A stretch of DNA of 64,000 bases from contig NZ_JAOVZR010000001.1 of assembly GCF_026619415.1 (NCBI RefSeq), positions 3,580,501-3,644,500 of the forward strand, read 5' to 3'. The notes beneath the pieces are model-generated. The model was not told where the DNA came from, made no database searches, and was given only the letters and a program-made list of their open reading frames with translations. The first letter of the stretch is position 1; every line of letters starts with the position of its first letter. This stretch comes from Hoeflea algicola. Its GTDB lineage: Bacteria; Pseudomonadota; Alphaproteobacteria; Rhizobiales; Rhizobiaceae. Both the position numbers and the translations under genes were made by a program. Shown in pieces: positions 29,230-39,419 of the stretch.

Positions 29230-31830
29230 ATGAGCGACAGCAAAGACGACAAGACAATCAGTGTTACCGGCAAGAAGACCTTCTCGCTGAAGCGCCCCTC
29301 TGTGGAACAGGGAATGGTGCGTCAGGAGATGGGCCGTGGCCGTACCAAGGCGGTGGTGGTGGAGACGCGCAAGCGTCGCGTCACCCGGCCCGAGGACGAG
29401 AACACGGTACCGCCAGTAACCCTCAAGCCACGGCCTGCGCCGGTGGCTGAGAAACCTGTGGCCGCACCGCCACCACCACCGCGGCCAGCCGCACCGGTGA
29501 GAGCGCCGGCTCCGGCGCCGCGTGGCGCTGTGCTCAATCAGCTGTCATCGAGCGAGATGGAAGCCCGTCGTCGGGCCTTGCAGGACAGCCGCGTCCGCGA
29601 TGTCGAAGAGCGCAAGCGCGCCGAGGCCGACGCCATTCGTCGCGCCGAGGAAGATGCCCGCCGCGCCGTCGAGGAAGCCGAGAACGCCAAGGCCCAGGCC
29701 ATTGAAGACGCCCGCCTTGCCAAGGAAGCTGAACAGCAGGAGCTTGCAGCACGCGAAGCCGCCGCCAACGCGCCGGCCGATGCCACAGCCCCTGCTCCGG
29801 CCGAAGATGCCGGCCGCGGTCGCCGTCGCGAGAATGAGGCCGAAGCGCCTGCGCGTACTGGAGCCCCGGCACGTCCCGGCGCCAAGGTTACGCGTCCGGA
29901 AACGCCCAAGCCTACCCGTCCGAAGGTCGAGGAAGACCGTCGTCGCGGCAAGCTGACGCTCACGTCTGCGCTCAATGATGACGGCAATTCTCGTGGCCGC
30001 TCGCTCTCGGCGATGCGCCGCCGCCAGGAAAAAATGCGCCGCTCGATGGCGCAGGAGCCGCGTGAAAAGGTCATGCGCGAGGTGCAGTTGCCGGAAACCA
30101 TCACCATTCAGGAACTTTCACAGCGGATGTCCGAACGGTCAGTCGATGTGATCAAGTACCTGATGAAGGAAGGTCAGATGATGAAGCCTGGCGACATCAT
30201 CGATGCCGACCTTGCTGAAATCATTGCCGGCGAATTCGGTCATACCGTCAGGCGCGTGTCGGAATCCGATGTCGAGCTCGGTATTTTCAATGTCGAGGAC
30301 GAAGGCGGCGAAATGGTTTCGCGGCCTCCGGTGGTCACCATCATGGGCCATGTCGACCACGGCAAGACCTCGCTTCTCGACGCGATCCGCGACGCCAATG
30401 TGGTTTCGGGTGAGGCCGGTGGCATTACCCAGCATATCGGCGCCTATCAGGTTGAGAAAAACGGTCAGCTGATCACCTTCATCGACACCCCGGGCCATGC
30501 GGCTTTCACCGCGATGCGTGCCCGTGGCGCCCAGGCAACCGACATCGCCATTCTGGTGGTGGCGGCTGATGACGCCGTGATGCCGCAGACAATTGAATCG
30601 ATCAATCACGCCAAGGCGGCCGGAGTTCCGATCATCGTGGCGATCAACAAGATCGACAAGCCGTCCGCCGATGCCCAGAAGGTCCGTACTGATCTGCTGC
30701 AGCACGAAGTGTTTGTTGAAAGCATGGGCGGTGAGGTTCTTGATGTTGAGGTTTCGGCGACCAAGCATCTCAATCTCGACAAATTGCTCGATGCCATCCT
30801 GTTGCAGTCCGAACTGCTCGACCTAAAGGCCAATCCCGAGCGTACTGCCGAAGGCGTGGTGATCGAAGCCAAGCTTGATCGCGGTCGCGGTTCGGTTGCC
30901 ACCGTTCTGGTTCAGACCGGTACGCTTCGGCCCGGTGAAATTCTCGTGGCCGGCGATCAGTGGGGCCGTGTGCGCGCCCTGGTCAATGACCGCGGCGAAC
31001 AGGTCAAGGAAGCCGGACCGGCGTTCCCGGTCGAAATTCTCGGCCTTCAGGGTACACCGCAGGCCGGTGACCGCTTTGCAGTGGTCGAAAACGAAGGCCG
31101 TGCCCGCGAAATCGCTGAATACCGTCAGCGGCTCGCCCGCGACAAGGCGGCAGCCCGCCAGAGCGGTTCGCGCGGTTCGCTTGAGCAGATGATGACCCAG
31201 TTGCAGGATACCGGCAGCCAGGAATTCCCGCTGCTGGTCAAGGGCGACGTTCAGGGCTCGATCGAAGCCATTGCAGGCGCCATCGAAAAGCTCGGAACCG
31301 ACGAAGTCCGCGCCCGGATCATTCATTCCGGCGCCGGGGCGATCACCGAATCCGATATCTCGCTGGCGGAAGCCTCGGGCGCCGCCATCATCGGCTTCAA
31401 CGTTCGTGCCAACAAGCAGGCTCGTGACGCGGCTGAGCGTGATGGCGTCGAGATCCGCTACTACAACATCATCTACGATCTGGTGGATGACGTGAAGGCT
31501 GCGATGTCGGGCATGCTTTCGCCGGAACGGCGCGAGACCTTCCTCGGCAATGCCGAGATCCTTGAGGTGTTCAACATCACCAAGGTCGGCAAGGTTGCCG
31601 GTTGTCGGGTTACCGAAGGCAAGGTCGAGCGTGGCTCGGGCGTCCGCCTGATCCGTGACAACGTTGTCATTCACGAAGGCAAGCTCAAGACTCTCAAGCG
31701 CTTCAAGGATGAAGTTGCCGAGGTTAATGGCGGCCAGGAATGCGGCATGGCCTTCGAGAACTACGAAGACATTCGCGCAGGCGACGTCATCGAGTGCTTC
31801 CGCGTCGAGCACGTCACCCGCACACTCTGA
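29230..31830 (+). CDS. infB: Translation initiation factor IF-2
   Basis: IF-2 is the GTPase that places initiator tRNA on the 30S subunit. The first 270 or so residues are a low-complexity, A/P/R/E-rich region with a predicted charged helix ([20 protein letters not shown]). The G domain follows with G1 [19 protein letters not shown]3 [10 protein letters not shown] and G4 AINKID, then domains II-IV ending in [20 protein letters not shown]. Length 866 residues. A GC hairpin without T tract follows the stop (31841-31863). Confidence 0.97.
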   Translation: MSDSKDDKTISVTGKKTFSLKRPSVEQGMVRQEMGRGRTKAVVVETRKRRVTRPEDENTVPPVTLKPRPAPVAEKPVAAPPPPPRPAAPVRAPAPAPRGAVLNQLSSSEMEARRRALQDSRVRDVEERKRAEADAIRRAEEDARRAVEEAENAKAQAIEDARLAKEAEQQELAAREAAANAPADATAPAPAEDAGRGRRRENEAEAPARTGAPARPGAKVTRPETPKPTRPKVEEDRRRGKLTLTSALNDDGNSRGRSLSAMRRRQEKMRRSMAQEPREKVMREVQLPETITIQELSQRMSERSVDVIKYLMKEGQMMKPGDIIDADLAEIIAGEFGHTVRRVSESDVELGIFNVEDEGGEMVSRPPVVTIMGHVDHGKTSLLDAIRDANVVSGEAGGITQHIGAYQVEKNGQLITFIDTPGHAAFTAMRARGAQATDIAILVVAADDAVMPQTIESINHAKAAGVPIIVAINKIDKPSADAQKVRTDLLQHEVFVESMGGEVLDVEVSATKHLNLDKLLDAILLQSELLDLKANPERTAEGVVIEAKLDRGRGSVATVLVQTGTLRPGEILVAGDQWGRVRALVNDRGEQVKEAGPAFPVEILGLQGTPQAGDRFAVVENEGRAREIAEYRQRLARDKAAARQSGSRGSLEQMMTQLQDTGSQEFPLLVKGDVQGSIEAIAGAIEKLGTDEVRARIIHSGAGAITESDISLAEASGAAIIGFNVRANKQARDAAERDGVEIRYYNIIYDLVDDVKAAMSGMLSPERRETFLGNAEILEVFNITKVGKVAGCRVTEGKVERGSGVRLIRDNVVIHEGKLKTLKRFKDEVAEVNGGQECGMAFENYEDIRAGDVIECFRVEHVTRTL

Positions 31831-31840
31831 TTGGATCAAT

Positions 31841-31863
31841 GCCCGGCGCTTCTGGCGCCGGGC
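31841..31863 (+). other. GC hairpin between infB and rbfA
   Basis: Nine-base arms GCCCGGCGC and GCGCCGGGC with a five-base loop. There is no T tract, so it is more likely an mRNA processing or stability element within the operon than a terminator. Confidence 0.45.
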
Positions 31864-31920
31864 TCCTGTCCGTCAACGGCGGCCCGGGCCATTCGCGCCC
31901 GCAAAATCGGTTGGAAACTT

Positions 31921-32340
31921 ATGCCCAAGCCAAGTTCCTCGGCCCCTTCGCAGCGCATGTTGCGCGTCGGTGAGCAGGTCCGTGCGGCCATCACTCAGGT
32001 CTTGCAGCGCGGAGACGTGCGCGATCCGCTGCTTGAAAATACCGTGGTCTCGGTCTCCGAAGTGCGCATGTCGCCGGACCTGAGGATCGCCACCGCCTAT
32101 GTCATGCCGCTGGGTCAGCAGGATCATGCTGCTATCATCGAGGCGCTCAACCGCCATGCGCGTTATCTGCGCGGTCGCATCACCCCGCAGATACGGCAGC
32201 TCAAGCATATGCCGGAACTGAGATTCCGCGACGACACTAGCTTTGACAATTATTCCAAGATCGACGCGCTGTTGCGCTCACCCGAGGTCGCTCGCGATCT
32301 CGACCCCGACTTTAACACTGACACTGACGGTGAAAAATAA
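31921..32340 (+). CDS. rbfA: Ribosome-binding factor A
   Basis: RbfA is a small KH-fold 30S assembly and cold-adaptation factor. Family regions: [20 protein letters not shown] at the N-terminus, [20 protein letters not shown] in the middle and [20 protein letters not shown] near the end. I chose ATG 31921 ([14 protein letters not shown]) since the upstream open frame reads as non-protein-like sequence. It starts 90 bases after infB and ends one base before the next ORF. Confidence 0.95.
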   Translation: MPKPSSSAPSQRMLRVGEQVRAAITQVLQRGDVRDPLLENTVVSVSEVRMSPDLRIATAYVMPLGQQDHAAIIEALNRHARYLRGRITPQIRQLKHMPELRFRDDTSFDNYSKIDALLRSPEVARDLDPDFNTDTDGEK

Positions 32341-32341
32341 G

Positions 32342-32803
32342 ATGGCAACGCTCATAACTTCGGAAAAGATTGCTGCCATGTCCACCGAGGCCCGGACAAC
32401 GCTCTATGCAAATTGCATGCGGGCAGCCGACAGCGAGGATGCCGTTTCCATCGTCGAGATGATCGTCGAAAGCGGATTGCCCTACGCAGGCAAGAAGGAA
32501 ATCTCGCACGCCGACCCGGAAATGCGCGCCATTGAACTTATCGTCAATGCGCGGGCCAATGAGGCGGCCTTGCTCGATGCCATGGAACAGGGTGAGCCGC
32601 CGCTTGGCAGGATCGAACGGCTGATCGTCAAGAAACTGGGCGACAAGTATAGCAACGAGAATGGCGCGACCGTCGCCGCAGGTTATCTGGTTGCCAAGCG
32701 GTTCTACGCGCTCGATTGCGAGAAGGGGCCGACAAAGCCGATGCCTGAAGGCAGCGTTGCCAGGACCGCTGCGACCTACCGCAAGAAGCCGGGTTACGCC
32801 TGA
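32342..32803 (+). CDS. Unknown 153-aa protein inserted between rbfA and truB
   Basis: Not recognised. The protein starts [20 protein letters not shown], appears mostly helical and soluble, and has no signal peptide or membrane segment. Three cysteines are scattered (including ANCMRAAD and ALDCEKG). The ATG begins two bases after the rbfA stop and the stop is one base before the truB ATG, so it is firmly embedded in the operon and codon use matches its neighbours, which argues for a genuine gene. In the gene orders I remember, truB directly follows rbfA. A link to ribosome assembly or tRNA modification is only a guess from position. Confidence 0.78.
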   Translation: MATLITSEKIAAMSTEARTTLYANCMRAADSEDAVSIVEMIVESGLPYAGKKEISHADPEMRAIELIVNARANEAALLDAMEQGEPPLGRIERLIVKKLGDKYSNENGATVAAGYLVAKRFYALDCEKGPTKPMPEGSVARTAATYRKKPGYA

Positions 32804-32804
32804 G

Positions 32805-33740
32805 ATGGGACGCCGCGGCAAGAAGAAAGGCCGGCCCGTTTCCGGCTGGTTGGTGCTGGATAAGCCGTGGGACTTTGGCTCCACCGAGGCGGTGTCGAAA
32901 ATAAAATGGCTGTTCAAGGCTGACAAGGCCGGCCATGCCGGCACGCTCGATCCGCTTGCTTCGGGGATGCTGCCGATTGCACTCGGCGAGGCCACCAAGA
33001 CTGTTCCCTATGTCATGGATGGCCGCAAGATCTATGAATTCACTGTCGCCTGGGGACAACAGCGCAACACCGACGATCTCGAGGGCGAGGTCACGGCTGA
33101 AAGCGATACCCGTCCCGAGCGTGCCGCCATTGAGGCGCTGCTGCCGGACTATACCGGTGTAATCGAACAGGTGCCGCCGGCTTTTTCCGCCGTCAAGATC
33201 GCCGGTGAACGCGCCTACGACATGGCCCGTGGCGGCGAAGTGGTGGAGATCCCCGCCCGCGAGGTCGAGATCCATCGCATAACCCTTCTGGGCTGCCCGG
33301 ATGCCGATCACGCCGTGTTCGAGGTTGAATGTGGCAAGGGCACCTATGTGCGGGCGCTTGCGCGCGACTTCGGTCGCGACCTTGGCTGCTATGGCCATAT
33401 ATCGGCGCTGCGCCGCTCCATGGTGGCGCCTTTTGCCGAATCGGCCATGGTGCCGCTGTCTGAACTTGTCGCGCTCGAAGAGATCGAAGACGAGGCCGAG
33501 CGTTTGGCCCGGCTCGATGCCTTTCTGGTGCCTGCAGGTGAGGTGCTTGTCAGCCTGCCGCGCATCGATATCAGCGATGATCAGGCGCACCGGCTCAAAA
33601 TGGGCAACTCGATCATCCTGCGCGGCCGCGATGCGCCGGTGGCCACCGGCGATGCCTGCGCTTTTGCGCGCGGTGCGCTGGTTGCCATTGGCGAAGTTGC
33701 CGGCGGTGAGTTTCACCCACGGCGGGTGTTCAAGAGCTGA
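32805..33740 (+). CDS. truB: tRNA pseudouridine-55 synthase TruB
   Basis: TruB makes pseudouridine at position 55 in the tRNA T-loop. The catalytic aspartate is in [20 protein letters not shown], followed by [40 protein letters not shown] and [23 protein letters not shown] 32805 ([15 protein letters not shown]) was chosen over the longer upstream frame, which overlaps the previous gene out of frame. Length 311 residues is typical. Confidence 0.96.
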   Translation: MGRRGKKKGRPVSGWLVLDKPWDFGSTEAVSKIKWLFKADKAGHAGTLDPLASGMLPIALGEATKTVPYVMDGRKIYEFTVAWGQQRNTDDLEGEVTAESDTRPERAAIEALLPDYTGVIEQVPPAFSAVKIAGERAYDMARGGEVVEIPAREVEIHRITLLGCPDADHAVFEVECGKGTYVRALARDFGRDLGCYGHISALRRSMVAPFAESAMVPLSELVALEEIEDEAERLARLDAFLVPAGEVLVSLPRIDISDDQAHRLKMGNSIILRGRDAPVATGDACAFARGALVAIGEVAGGEFHPRRVFKS

Positions 33741-33788
33741 TCCTGTGCTGGCGCGCGCGGGTGCGCGGGCGCCATAAACCCATCGACA

Positions 33789-34499
33789 TCAACGCGAGGC
33801 GCTCAGCCTTGCCTCGATCAGATCGGCCACCAGGCTTTGCAGCCGCCATAATTTGCGATCATGAATGCCCAGACTTTCGAGCATGGTGACGGTTGAAAAC
33901 AGATATTCCGCCATCGAGCCACGAAAGCCGCAGGCGCTGGCGAGAACCGCGGCGACCTCGGTGTCGGGCAGGCTCGCCACATAGCGCGCGTTGTTGCGGT
34001 CCATGGCAAAGGTCAGCGCCGGAACCGGGCCTTCATCGGTACGCACCTTGATCCATCGCCACGGAAACGCCGAGGGCAACTGGCTCAGCTCTCTGCGGAT
34101 CAGCCGGTGCAACTCCTGCTCGAGTCCGGCTTCGGGAAGCCGGTAGAGCATGCCCGTGCATTGGCCGCCGCGATCAAGCGCCATCATCAATCCGGGAAGC
34201 TCCGGACTGCCGCGATAGCGGTAATCGGGCCCCAGGCAAAACCGCCGGTGCCAGCCGGCGGCGGTACCCTTGCGCTTTTCCTCAAAGGCGGTTTCCGGTC
34301 GCCAGATCAGCGAGCCATAGCCAAACAGCCAGAAATCGCCCGCCGGGCGGGAGGAGAGCATGCCCGCGACCGCTTCGCTGTAGTCATCGTCAGTGGCCGA
34401 GCGGAACCCCGGCAGCAGCTTTGGCCCGGGATCGTCGATCGGCCGGTGCACGTGGTCGACATGGCGCTGGGTGAGCCGCATTCGTCTGCTTGCTGGCAT
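33789..34499 (-). CDS. ChaC-type gamma-glutamylcyclotransferase
   Basis: ChaC-like enzymes cleave the gamma-glutamyl group of glutathione to give 5-oxoproline and Cys-Gly. The family start FWLFGYGSLIWRPE, the region RRFCLGPDYRYRGSPELPGL and the acidic stretch with RELSQLPSAFPWRWIKV are present. Length 236 residues matches. It is convergent with truB and interrupts the translation-gene block. Activity on glutathione is inferred from the family only. Confidence 0.88.
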   Translation of the reverse strand: MPASRRMRLTQRHVDHVHRPIDDPGPKLLPGFRSATDDDYSEAVAGMLSSRPAGDFWLFGYGSLIWRPETAFEEKRKGTAAGWHRRFCLGPDYRYRGSPELPGLMMALDRGGQCTGMLYRLPEAGLEQELHRLIRRELSQLPSAFPWRWIKVRTDEGPVPALTFAMDRNNARYVASLPDTEVAAVLASACGFRGSMAEYLFSTVTMLESLGIHDRKLWRLQSLVADLIEARLSASR

Positions 34500-34706
34500 G
34501 ATCCGTGGGTTCCCTTTTGCTCATCGTCGTATGCCCGAAAATCGACCGGGCGCTGCCTGCCTGTCAAGCGTAGCCTGTGCAAGCCCCCGCAAATTACCCG
34601 CGCGGCACGCACGAATCCCTGCCACCTTCCGTCAGCCGGTTCGTCGCACTCGCACCTTGATTCAGCCGCCGTGCTGGGGCACGTTCCGGTGCAAAAGGGG
34701 AACGTG

Positions 34707-35051
34707 ATGAAACACACCTGTCTGGCTGCTGCCGTGGCCCTTCTTGCGACAAGCGCAGCCATTGCGCCCGCGCGCGCCTTGCAGCCGGGCTGGGATGCCG
34801 AGAGCTGCGGCTGGTACATCATTCTCGGCTGCACCCAAAGCCGCATGTCGGCCAAGGGCCAGCTTGCCGATCTGGGCGGGCCGATGGTCGGCGGCGGCGC
34901 CGGCACGCGGGTGCTCAATACATCCGATCTCGACGGTTTCCGCGACGGGTTTTACTGCGTTGCCGATGGTCCCTATGTCTCGCAAGACGATGCCGGGTCG
35001 GTGGCCTGGATCGAGGCGGTGCCGGATGCCTACATCAAACGCGGCTGTTGA
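34707..35051 (+). CDS. Small secreted protein with SPOR-like repeat
   Basis: A 114-residue protein with a clear Sec signal peptide (MKHTCLAAAVALLATSAA with cleavage likely after PARA). The mature part contains ESCGWYIILGCTQSRMSAKG and then GFYCVADGPYVSQDDAGSVA, ending IKRGC. The spacing of the aromatic-rich strands and the Cys pairs resembles a degenerate SPOR fold stabilised by disulfides; that is an inference. ATG 34707 follows GGGGAACGTG. No operon partner is evident. Confidence 0.75.
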   Translation: MKHTCLAAAVALLATSAAIAPARALQPGWDAESCGWYIILGCTQSRMSAKGQLADLGGPMVGGGAGTRVLNTSDLDGFRDGFYCVADGPYVSQDDAGSVAWIEAVPDAYIKRGC

Positions 35052-35116
35052 AGCCCCGCTTGTTCCGGCGTGCAATAGCCGGAGTCAGCTGCTGCCAGCG
35101 GTTTTGCTACATTTCC

Positions 35117-35145
35117 CTTTCATTTGGGCAGAAATTGCCCTATAG
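35117..35145 (+). promoter_or_regulatory. Candidate rpsO promoter
   Basis: CTTTCA (35117-35122), 17 bases, CTATAG (35140-35145), about 120 bases before the rpsO ATG. A 5-bp dyad GGGCA/TGCCC lies inside the spacer (35126-35140) and touches the -10 element. It is a reasonable but unproven alphaproteobacterial promoter. Confidence 0.4.
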
Positions 35146-35262
35146 CCCAGCCGTTGCGCCCGGTTTGTCCTCACGGGCAGTTTTGGCGTGACACTTCGAG
35201 GCCCTTGCTGGACGACATCCCGGCAGCGGGCGCCATTCCCATCCAGACTGAAAGGATTTGAG

Positions 35263-35532
35263 ATGTCGATTACTGCTGAGCGCAAGGCTGCGCTGATCGA
35301 AGAATATGCAACCAAGCCAGGCGACACCGGGTCTCCGGAAGTCCAGGTTGCCATTCTGACCGAACGGATCAACAATCTGACCGGTCACTTCAAGGAAAAC
35401 AAGAAGGACAACCATTCACGCCGCGGGCTGTTGACCATGGTGTCCACACGTCGGTCCCTGCTGGATTACGTCAAGCGTAAAGACGAAGCGCGCTACACCG
35501 CGCTGATCGCCCGTCTGGGCATCCGTCGCTAA
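35263..35532 (+). CDS. rpsO: 30S ribosomal protein S15
   Basis: S15 binds 16S rRNA early in 30S assembly. The 89 residues read [20 protein letters not shown] at the start, then [19 protein letters not shown] and the rRNA-binding [23 protein letters not shown] 35263 has AAAGGATTTGAG upstream. The rpsO-pnp pairing is conserved widely; in E. coli S15 regulates its own translation, but no matching leader structure could be confirmed here. Confidence 0.98.
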   Translation: MSITAERKAALIEEYATKPGDTGSPEVQVAILTERINNLTGHFKENKKDNHSRRGLLTMVSTRRSLLDYVKRKDEARYTALIARLGIRR

Positions 35533-35542
35533 CATCGCTTCT

Positions 35543-35570
35543 GGCGGGCGTGGCAACTGCCTCGCCCGCC
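35543..35570 (+). other. Hairpin after rpsO
   Basis: Eight-base arms GGCGGGCG (35543-35550) and CGCCCGCC (35563-35570) ten bases after the rpsO stop, with no T tract. In E. coli the rpsO-pnp spacer holds RNase III and RNase E processing structures; a similar role is possible. The rest of the spacer to pnp (35571-35866) shows nothing further that I can identify. Confidence 0.5.
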
Positions 35571-35866
35571 ATTGCAATTCCAAGGCTCCTTGCGGGGCCG
35601 CGGCGTTCAGGCGCACGCCAATCCGGCCGGATGGTCGGACTCCAAGCGCCTTAACCGTCCGTCGCACCGGCAATCCCGGTCACGGACATACGACATGGCC
35701 TGTCATGGGGCAGGATTGCAGGATGCTTTCGCCACCCTTTACCGGTGGCCACCAGTCACAAAGCCTCCCGCTGTCTTGCCCGTGATGCGCCCATAACAAT
35801 CGGGACAGTGAAGCGCGCGGCCGATAAAGCGGCCGGGCCCACAAGCCCGCACACGAAGGACTACAC

Positions 35867-37987
35867 ATGTTCGATACCCACAAGGTCGAGATTGAATGGG
35901 GCGGCCGTCCGCTCACACTGGAAACCGGCAAGGTTGCCCGTCAGGCTGATGGCGCCGTCATCGCCACCTACGGCGAAACCGTGGTGCTGGCCACAGTCGT
36001 CTCGCAGAAGACCCCGACCCCGGGCCGCGATTTCTTTCCGCTGACCGTCAACTACCAGGAAAAGACCTACGCCGCCGGCAAGATCCCGGGTGGCTACTTC
36101 AAGCGTGAAGGCCGTCCGAGCGAAAACGAAACGCTGACCTCGCGCCTGATCGACCGGCCGATCCGTCCGCTGTTTCCCGACGGCTACAAGAACGACACCC
36201 AGATCATCATCACCGTGCTGCAGCACGATCTGGAAAACAACCCCGACATTCTCGCCATGGTCGCCACCTCGGCTGCGTTGACCATTTCCGGCGTGCCTTT
36301 CATGGGCCCGATTGCCGGTGCCCGCGTCGGCTACATCAACGGCCAGTACGTGCTCAACCCGCATGTCGACGAAATGCCCGAATCGGCACTCGACCTGATC
36401 GTTGCCGGCACCTCGGAAGCCGTGCTGATGGTTGAATCCGAAGCCAAGGAACTCGGCGAAGAAGTCATGCTCGGCGCTGTCATGTTCGGTCACGAAGGCT
36501 TCCAGCCGGTGATCAATGCGATCATCCAGCTCGCCGAAGCTGCCGCCAAGGAGCCGCGCGACTTCACTGCTCCCGATCATTCGGCGCTCGAAGCCGAAAT
36601 GCTCGGCGTTGCCGAAGCCGGTCTGCGCGATGCCTACAAGATCATCGACAAGGCCGAACGCTACAATGCCGTTGACGCCGTCAAGGCCAAGGTCAAGGAA
36701 CATTTTGCCCCCGCAGAAGGCGAGGAGCCCCGCTTCTCGTCCGATGATATCGGCACCGTGTTCAAGTCGCTGCAGGCCAAGATCGTCCGCTGGAATATTC
36801 TCGACACCAAGAGCCGCATCGATGGCCGCGATCTGTCGACCGTGCGTTCGATCGCCTCCGAAGTCGGTCTGTTGCCGCGTACCCATGGTTCGGCGCTGTT
36901 TACCCGCGGCGAGACCCAGGCCATTGTTGTTGCCACGCTCGGCACCGGCGAGGACGAGCAGTATGTCGACAGCCTGACGGGGACCTACAAGGCCACCTTC
37001 ATGCTGCACTACAACTTCCCTCCCTACTCGGTTGGTGAAACCGGCCGCACAGGTTCGCCCGGCCGCCGCGAAATCGGCCATGGCAAGCTCGCATGGCGCG
37101 CCATCCACCCGATGATGCCGTCTGCCGACCAGTTCCCCTACACCCTGCGCGTGGTCTCCGAGATCACCGAATCCAACGGCTCCTCGTCGATGGCCACCGT
37201 TTGCGGCACATCGCTGGCGCTGATGGATGCCGGCGTGCCGCTGGCCAAGCCGGTTGCCGGTATCGCCATGGGCCTGATCAAGGAAGACGACCGTTACGCG
37301 GTTCTCTCCGACATCCTCGGTGATGAAGATCACCTCGGCGACATGGACTTCAAGGTCGCCGGCACCGCCGACGGCATCACCGCGCTGCAGATGGACATCA
37401 AGATCGATGGCATCACCGAAGAGATCATGAAGGTCGCTCTCGGCCAGGCCAAGGACGGCCGTCTGCATATCCTCGGTGAAATGAGCAACGCACTTACTGA
37501 AAGCCGTGGCCAGCTGGGCGAATTCGCCCCGCGCATCGAAGTCATGAACATCCCGGTCGACAAGATCCGTGACGTGATTGGCACCGGCGGCAAGATCATC
37601 CGCGAAATCGTTGAAAAGACCGGCGCCAAGATCAACATCGACGACGACGGCACCATCAAGATCGCCTCGTCCTCGGGCAAGGAAATCGAGGCCGCTAAGA
37701 AGTGGATCCACTCGATCGTTGCCGAGCCTGAAGTGGGCGTGATCTATGAAGGCACGGTCGTCAAGGTTGCCGATTTCGGCGCCTTCGTGAACTTCTTCGG
37801 TCCTAAGGACGGTCTCGTCCACATCTCGCAGCTGGCTGCCGAACGCGTCGCCAAGACCGGCGATGTGGTCAAGGAAGGCCAGAAGGTCTGGGTCAAGCTG
37901 TTGGGCTTTGACGAACGCGGCAAGGTCCGCCTGTCGATGAAGGTCGTTGACCAGGAAACCGGCAAGGAAGTCGAAGGCGGCGAATAA
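35867..37987 (+). CDS. pnp: Polyribonucleotide nucleotidyltransferase (PNPase)
   Basis: PNPase degrades RNA 3' to 5' by phosphorolysis. Two RNase PH-like domains (first: [20 protein letters not shown] and [20 protein letters not shown]; second: [20 protein letters not shown] and ICG-like [20 protein letters not shown]) are followed by a KH domain ([20 protein letters not shown]) and an S1 domain ([20 protein letters not shown]). Length 706 residues is typical. A strong terminator follows. Confidence 0.98.
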   Translation: MFDTHKVEIEWGGRPLTLETGKVARQADGAVIATYGETVVLATVVSQKTPTPGRDFFPLTVNYQEKTYAAGKIPGGYFKREGRPSENETLTSRLIDRPIRPLFPDGYKNDTQIIITVLQHDLENNPDILAMVATSAALTISGVPFMGPIAGARVGYINGQYVLNPHVDEMPESALDLIVAGTSEAVLMVESEAKELGEEVMLGAVMFGHEGFQPVINAIIQLAEAAAKEPRDFTAPDHSALEAEMLGVAEAGLRDAYKIIDKAERYNAVDAVKAKVKEHFAPAEGEEPRFSSDDIGTVFKSLQAKIVRWNILDTKSRIDGRDLSTVRSIASEVGLLPRTHGSALFTRGETQAIVVATLGTGEDEQYVDSLTGTYKATFMLHYNFPPYSVGETGRTGSPGRREIGHGKLAWRAIHPMMPSADQFPYTLRVVSEITESNGSSSMATVCGTSLALMDAGVPLAKPVAGIAMGLIKEDDRYAVLSDILGDEDHLGDMDFKVAGTADGITALQMDIKIDGITEEIMKVALGQAKDGRLHILGEMSNALTESRGQLGEFAPRIEVMNIPVDKIRDVIGTGGKIIREIVEKTGAKINIDDDGTIKIASSSGKEIEAAKKWIHSIVAEPEVGVIYEGTVVKVADFGAFVNFFGPKDGLVHISQLAAERVAKTGDVVKEGQKVWVKLLGFDERGKVRLSMKVVDQETGKEVEGGE

Positions 37988-38040
37988 GCCCCGAGACTTC
38001 CAGGCTTGGGCGGATAACCGCCTAAGACTGACGAATTGAA

Positions 38041-38080
38041 AACGCCCCCGGATCGCGAGATTCGGGGGCGTTTTGTTTTT
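38041..38080 (+). terminator. Rho-independent terminator after pnp
   Basis: AACGCCCCCG pairs with CGGGGGCGTT across a 12-base loop, followed by a T-rich tail (TTGTTTTT). It closes the rpsO-pnp transcript. Confidence 0.9.
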
Positions 38081-38268
38081 GGAGGATATGGTCGGTTAAT
38101 GCTGCTTGGCCGCAGATGCGCATGAAATCATAGAGCTATCGTTGTGGGGTGCATTTCGTTTTCTGGCATGGACATGTCCCTTGACGGCAGAGTATGTGTC
38201 TGTTGCAAGGGGTCTGCTAGGTGGTCAGACGCACTTTTCACGAGCATTTCTATTTTGGAGGAAACACA

Positions 38269-39363
38269 ATGGATCGCCGTTCTTTTATTCGCAATGCGGG
38301 GATTGTTGGCGCTGGCGCAGTTGCTACAGGTCTGGCAACTCCGGCAATAGCTCAGGGCAATATAACTTGGCGTATGGTTACAACCTGGCCAAAGAATTTC
38401 CCCGGGTTGGGGGTTGGCGCTCAGCGTCTGGCCGATCGCATCACCGCTGCATCGGGCGGTCGCCTTGCCATTCAGGTCTATTCCGCGGGTGAATTGGTTC
38501 CGCCGCTTCAGTCTCTGGACGCCGTGATCGATGGCACTGCGGAAATGAGCCATGGGGCAGCCTATTATTGGCAGAACAAATCGCCTGCCTTGTCGTTCTT
38601 CACCGGCGTTCCCTATGGCATGACCACGCCCGAGTTGACGGCTTGGGTCCGCTATATGGGCGGCCAGGAAATCTGGGACGAGATCTATGACCAGTTCGGT
38701 GTACAGGGCTTCCTGTCCGGCAACACCGGCACACAGACCGGTGGCTGGTTCCGCGACGAGTTGAAAAGTCTCGAAGACGTCAAGGGCATCCGATTCCGCA
38801 CACCGGGCCTGGGTGGTCAGGTCTGGGAAAAGCTAGGCGCGACGGTTACCAACATGGCCGCCGGCGAGATTTTCCAGGCGTTGCAGTCCGGCACTCTCGA
38901 TGCCGCAGAATTCGTCGGCCCCTACAACGACCTGGCGCTCGGCTTCTACCAGGTCGCCAAGAACTACTACATGCCGTCTTTCGTTGAATCGGGTCTGGCG
39001 ACCGAACTGGTCGTCGACAAGAAGAAGTATCAGGAACTGCCGGCCGATCTTCAGGCGATCATCCGCGACATATCCCAGGCGGAATATGACCAGGTTTCGG
39101 CCGACTTCATCGCCAACGATCCGCGCGCCCTCAAGACGCTGGTCGAGGATCATGGTGTGATCGTGCGTAACTTCCCCGACGACATCATGGAAGCGGGCGC
39201 CAAGGCGTCGGTTGAAGTGGTCGAGGCATTGCGCAACAGCGATGACCCGCTGGTCAAGAAAACCACCGAAAGCTTCATCGAGGCGCTGAACCTGGTGCGG
39301 ACCCGTACTGAAAAGATCGACTCGCCCTACGTTGCAGCGCGCGAAAAGTACCTCAAGTACTAA
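38269..39363 (+). CDS. TRAP transporter substrate-binding protein, TakP-like, Tat-exported
   Basis: Periplasmic DctP-family solute receptor of 364 residues. The N-terminus has a twin-arginine signal (MDRRSFIRNAGIVGAGAVAT, cleavage near PAIAQG). The mature protein reads like the TakP/2-oxo acid group: WRMVTTWPKNFPGLGVGAQR, YYWQNKSPALSFFTGVPYGM, and GIRFRTPGLGGQVWEKLGAT with AAEFVGPYNDLALGF. Organic or 2-oxo acids are the likely ligands by family. ATG 38269 follows a strong GGAGG. The dctM and dctQ permease genes are next to it but on the opposite strand, unlike the usual dctPQM order. Confidence 0.9.
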   Translation: MDRRSFIRNAGIVGAGAVATGLATPAIAQGNITWRMVTTWPKNFPGLGVGAQRLADRITAASGGRLAIQVYSAGELVPPLQSLDAVIDGTAEMSHGAAYYWQNKSPALSFFTGVPYGMTTPELTAWVRYMGGQEIWDEIYDQFGVQGFLSGNTGTQTGGWFRDELKSLEDVKGIRFRTPGLGGQVWEKLGATVTNMAAGEIFQALQSGTLDAAEFVGPYNDLALGFYQVAKNYYMPSFVESGLATELVVDKKKYQELPADLQAIIRDISQAEYDQVSADFIANDPRALKTLVEDHGVIVRNFPDDIMEAGAKASVEVVEALRNSDDPLVKKTTESFIEALNLVRTRTEKIDSPYVAAREKYLKY

Positions 39364-39384
39364 ACGCCGACCCAATCAAGACGA

Positions 39385-39414
39385 AAGGCCCGGTGTTACC
39401 GCCGGGCCTTTTTT
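39385..39414 (+). terminator. Terminator between dctP and dctM (possibly bidirectional)
   Basis: AAGGCCCGG (39385-39393) and CCGGGCCTT (39402-39410) form a perfect stem with T residues after it on the plus strand; the A residues before it could also serve the convergent dctM transcript. Confidence 0.85.
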
Positions 39415-39419
39415 ATGGA

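Noticed and set aside
35861..37822. 653-codon minus-strand ORF opposite pnp
   Set aside because: Antisense shadow of pnp with repetitive H/D/G/L composition and no recognisable domain.
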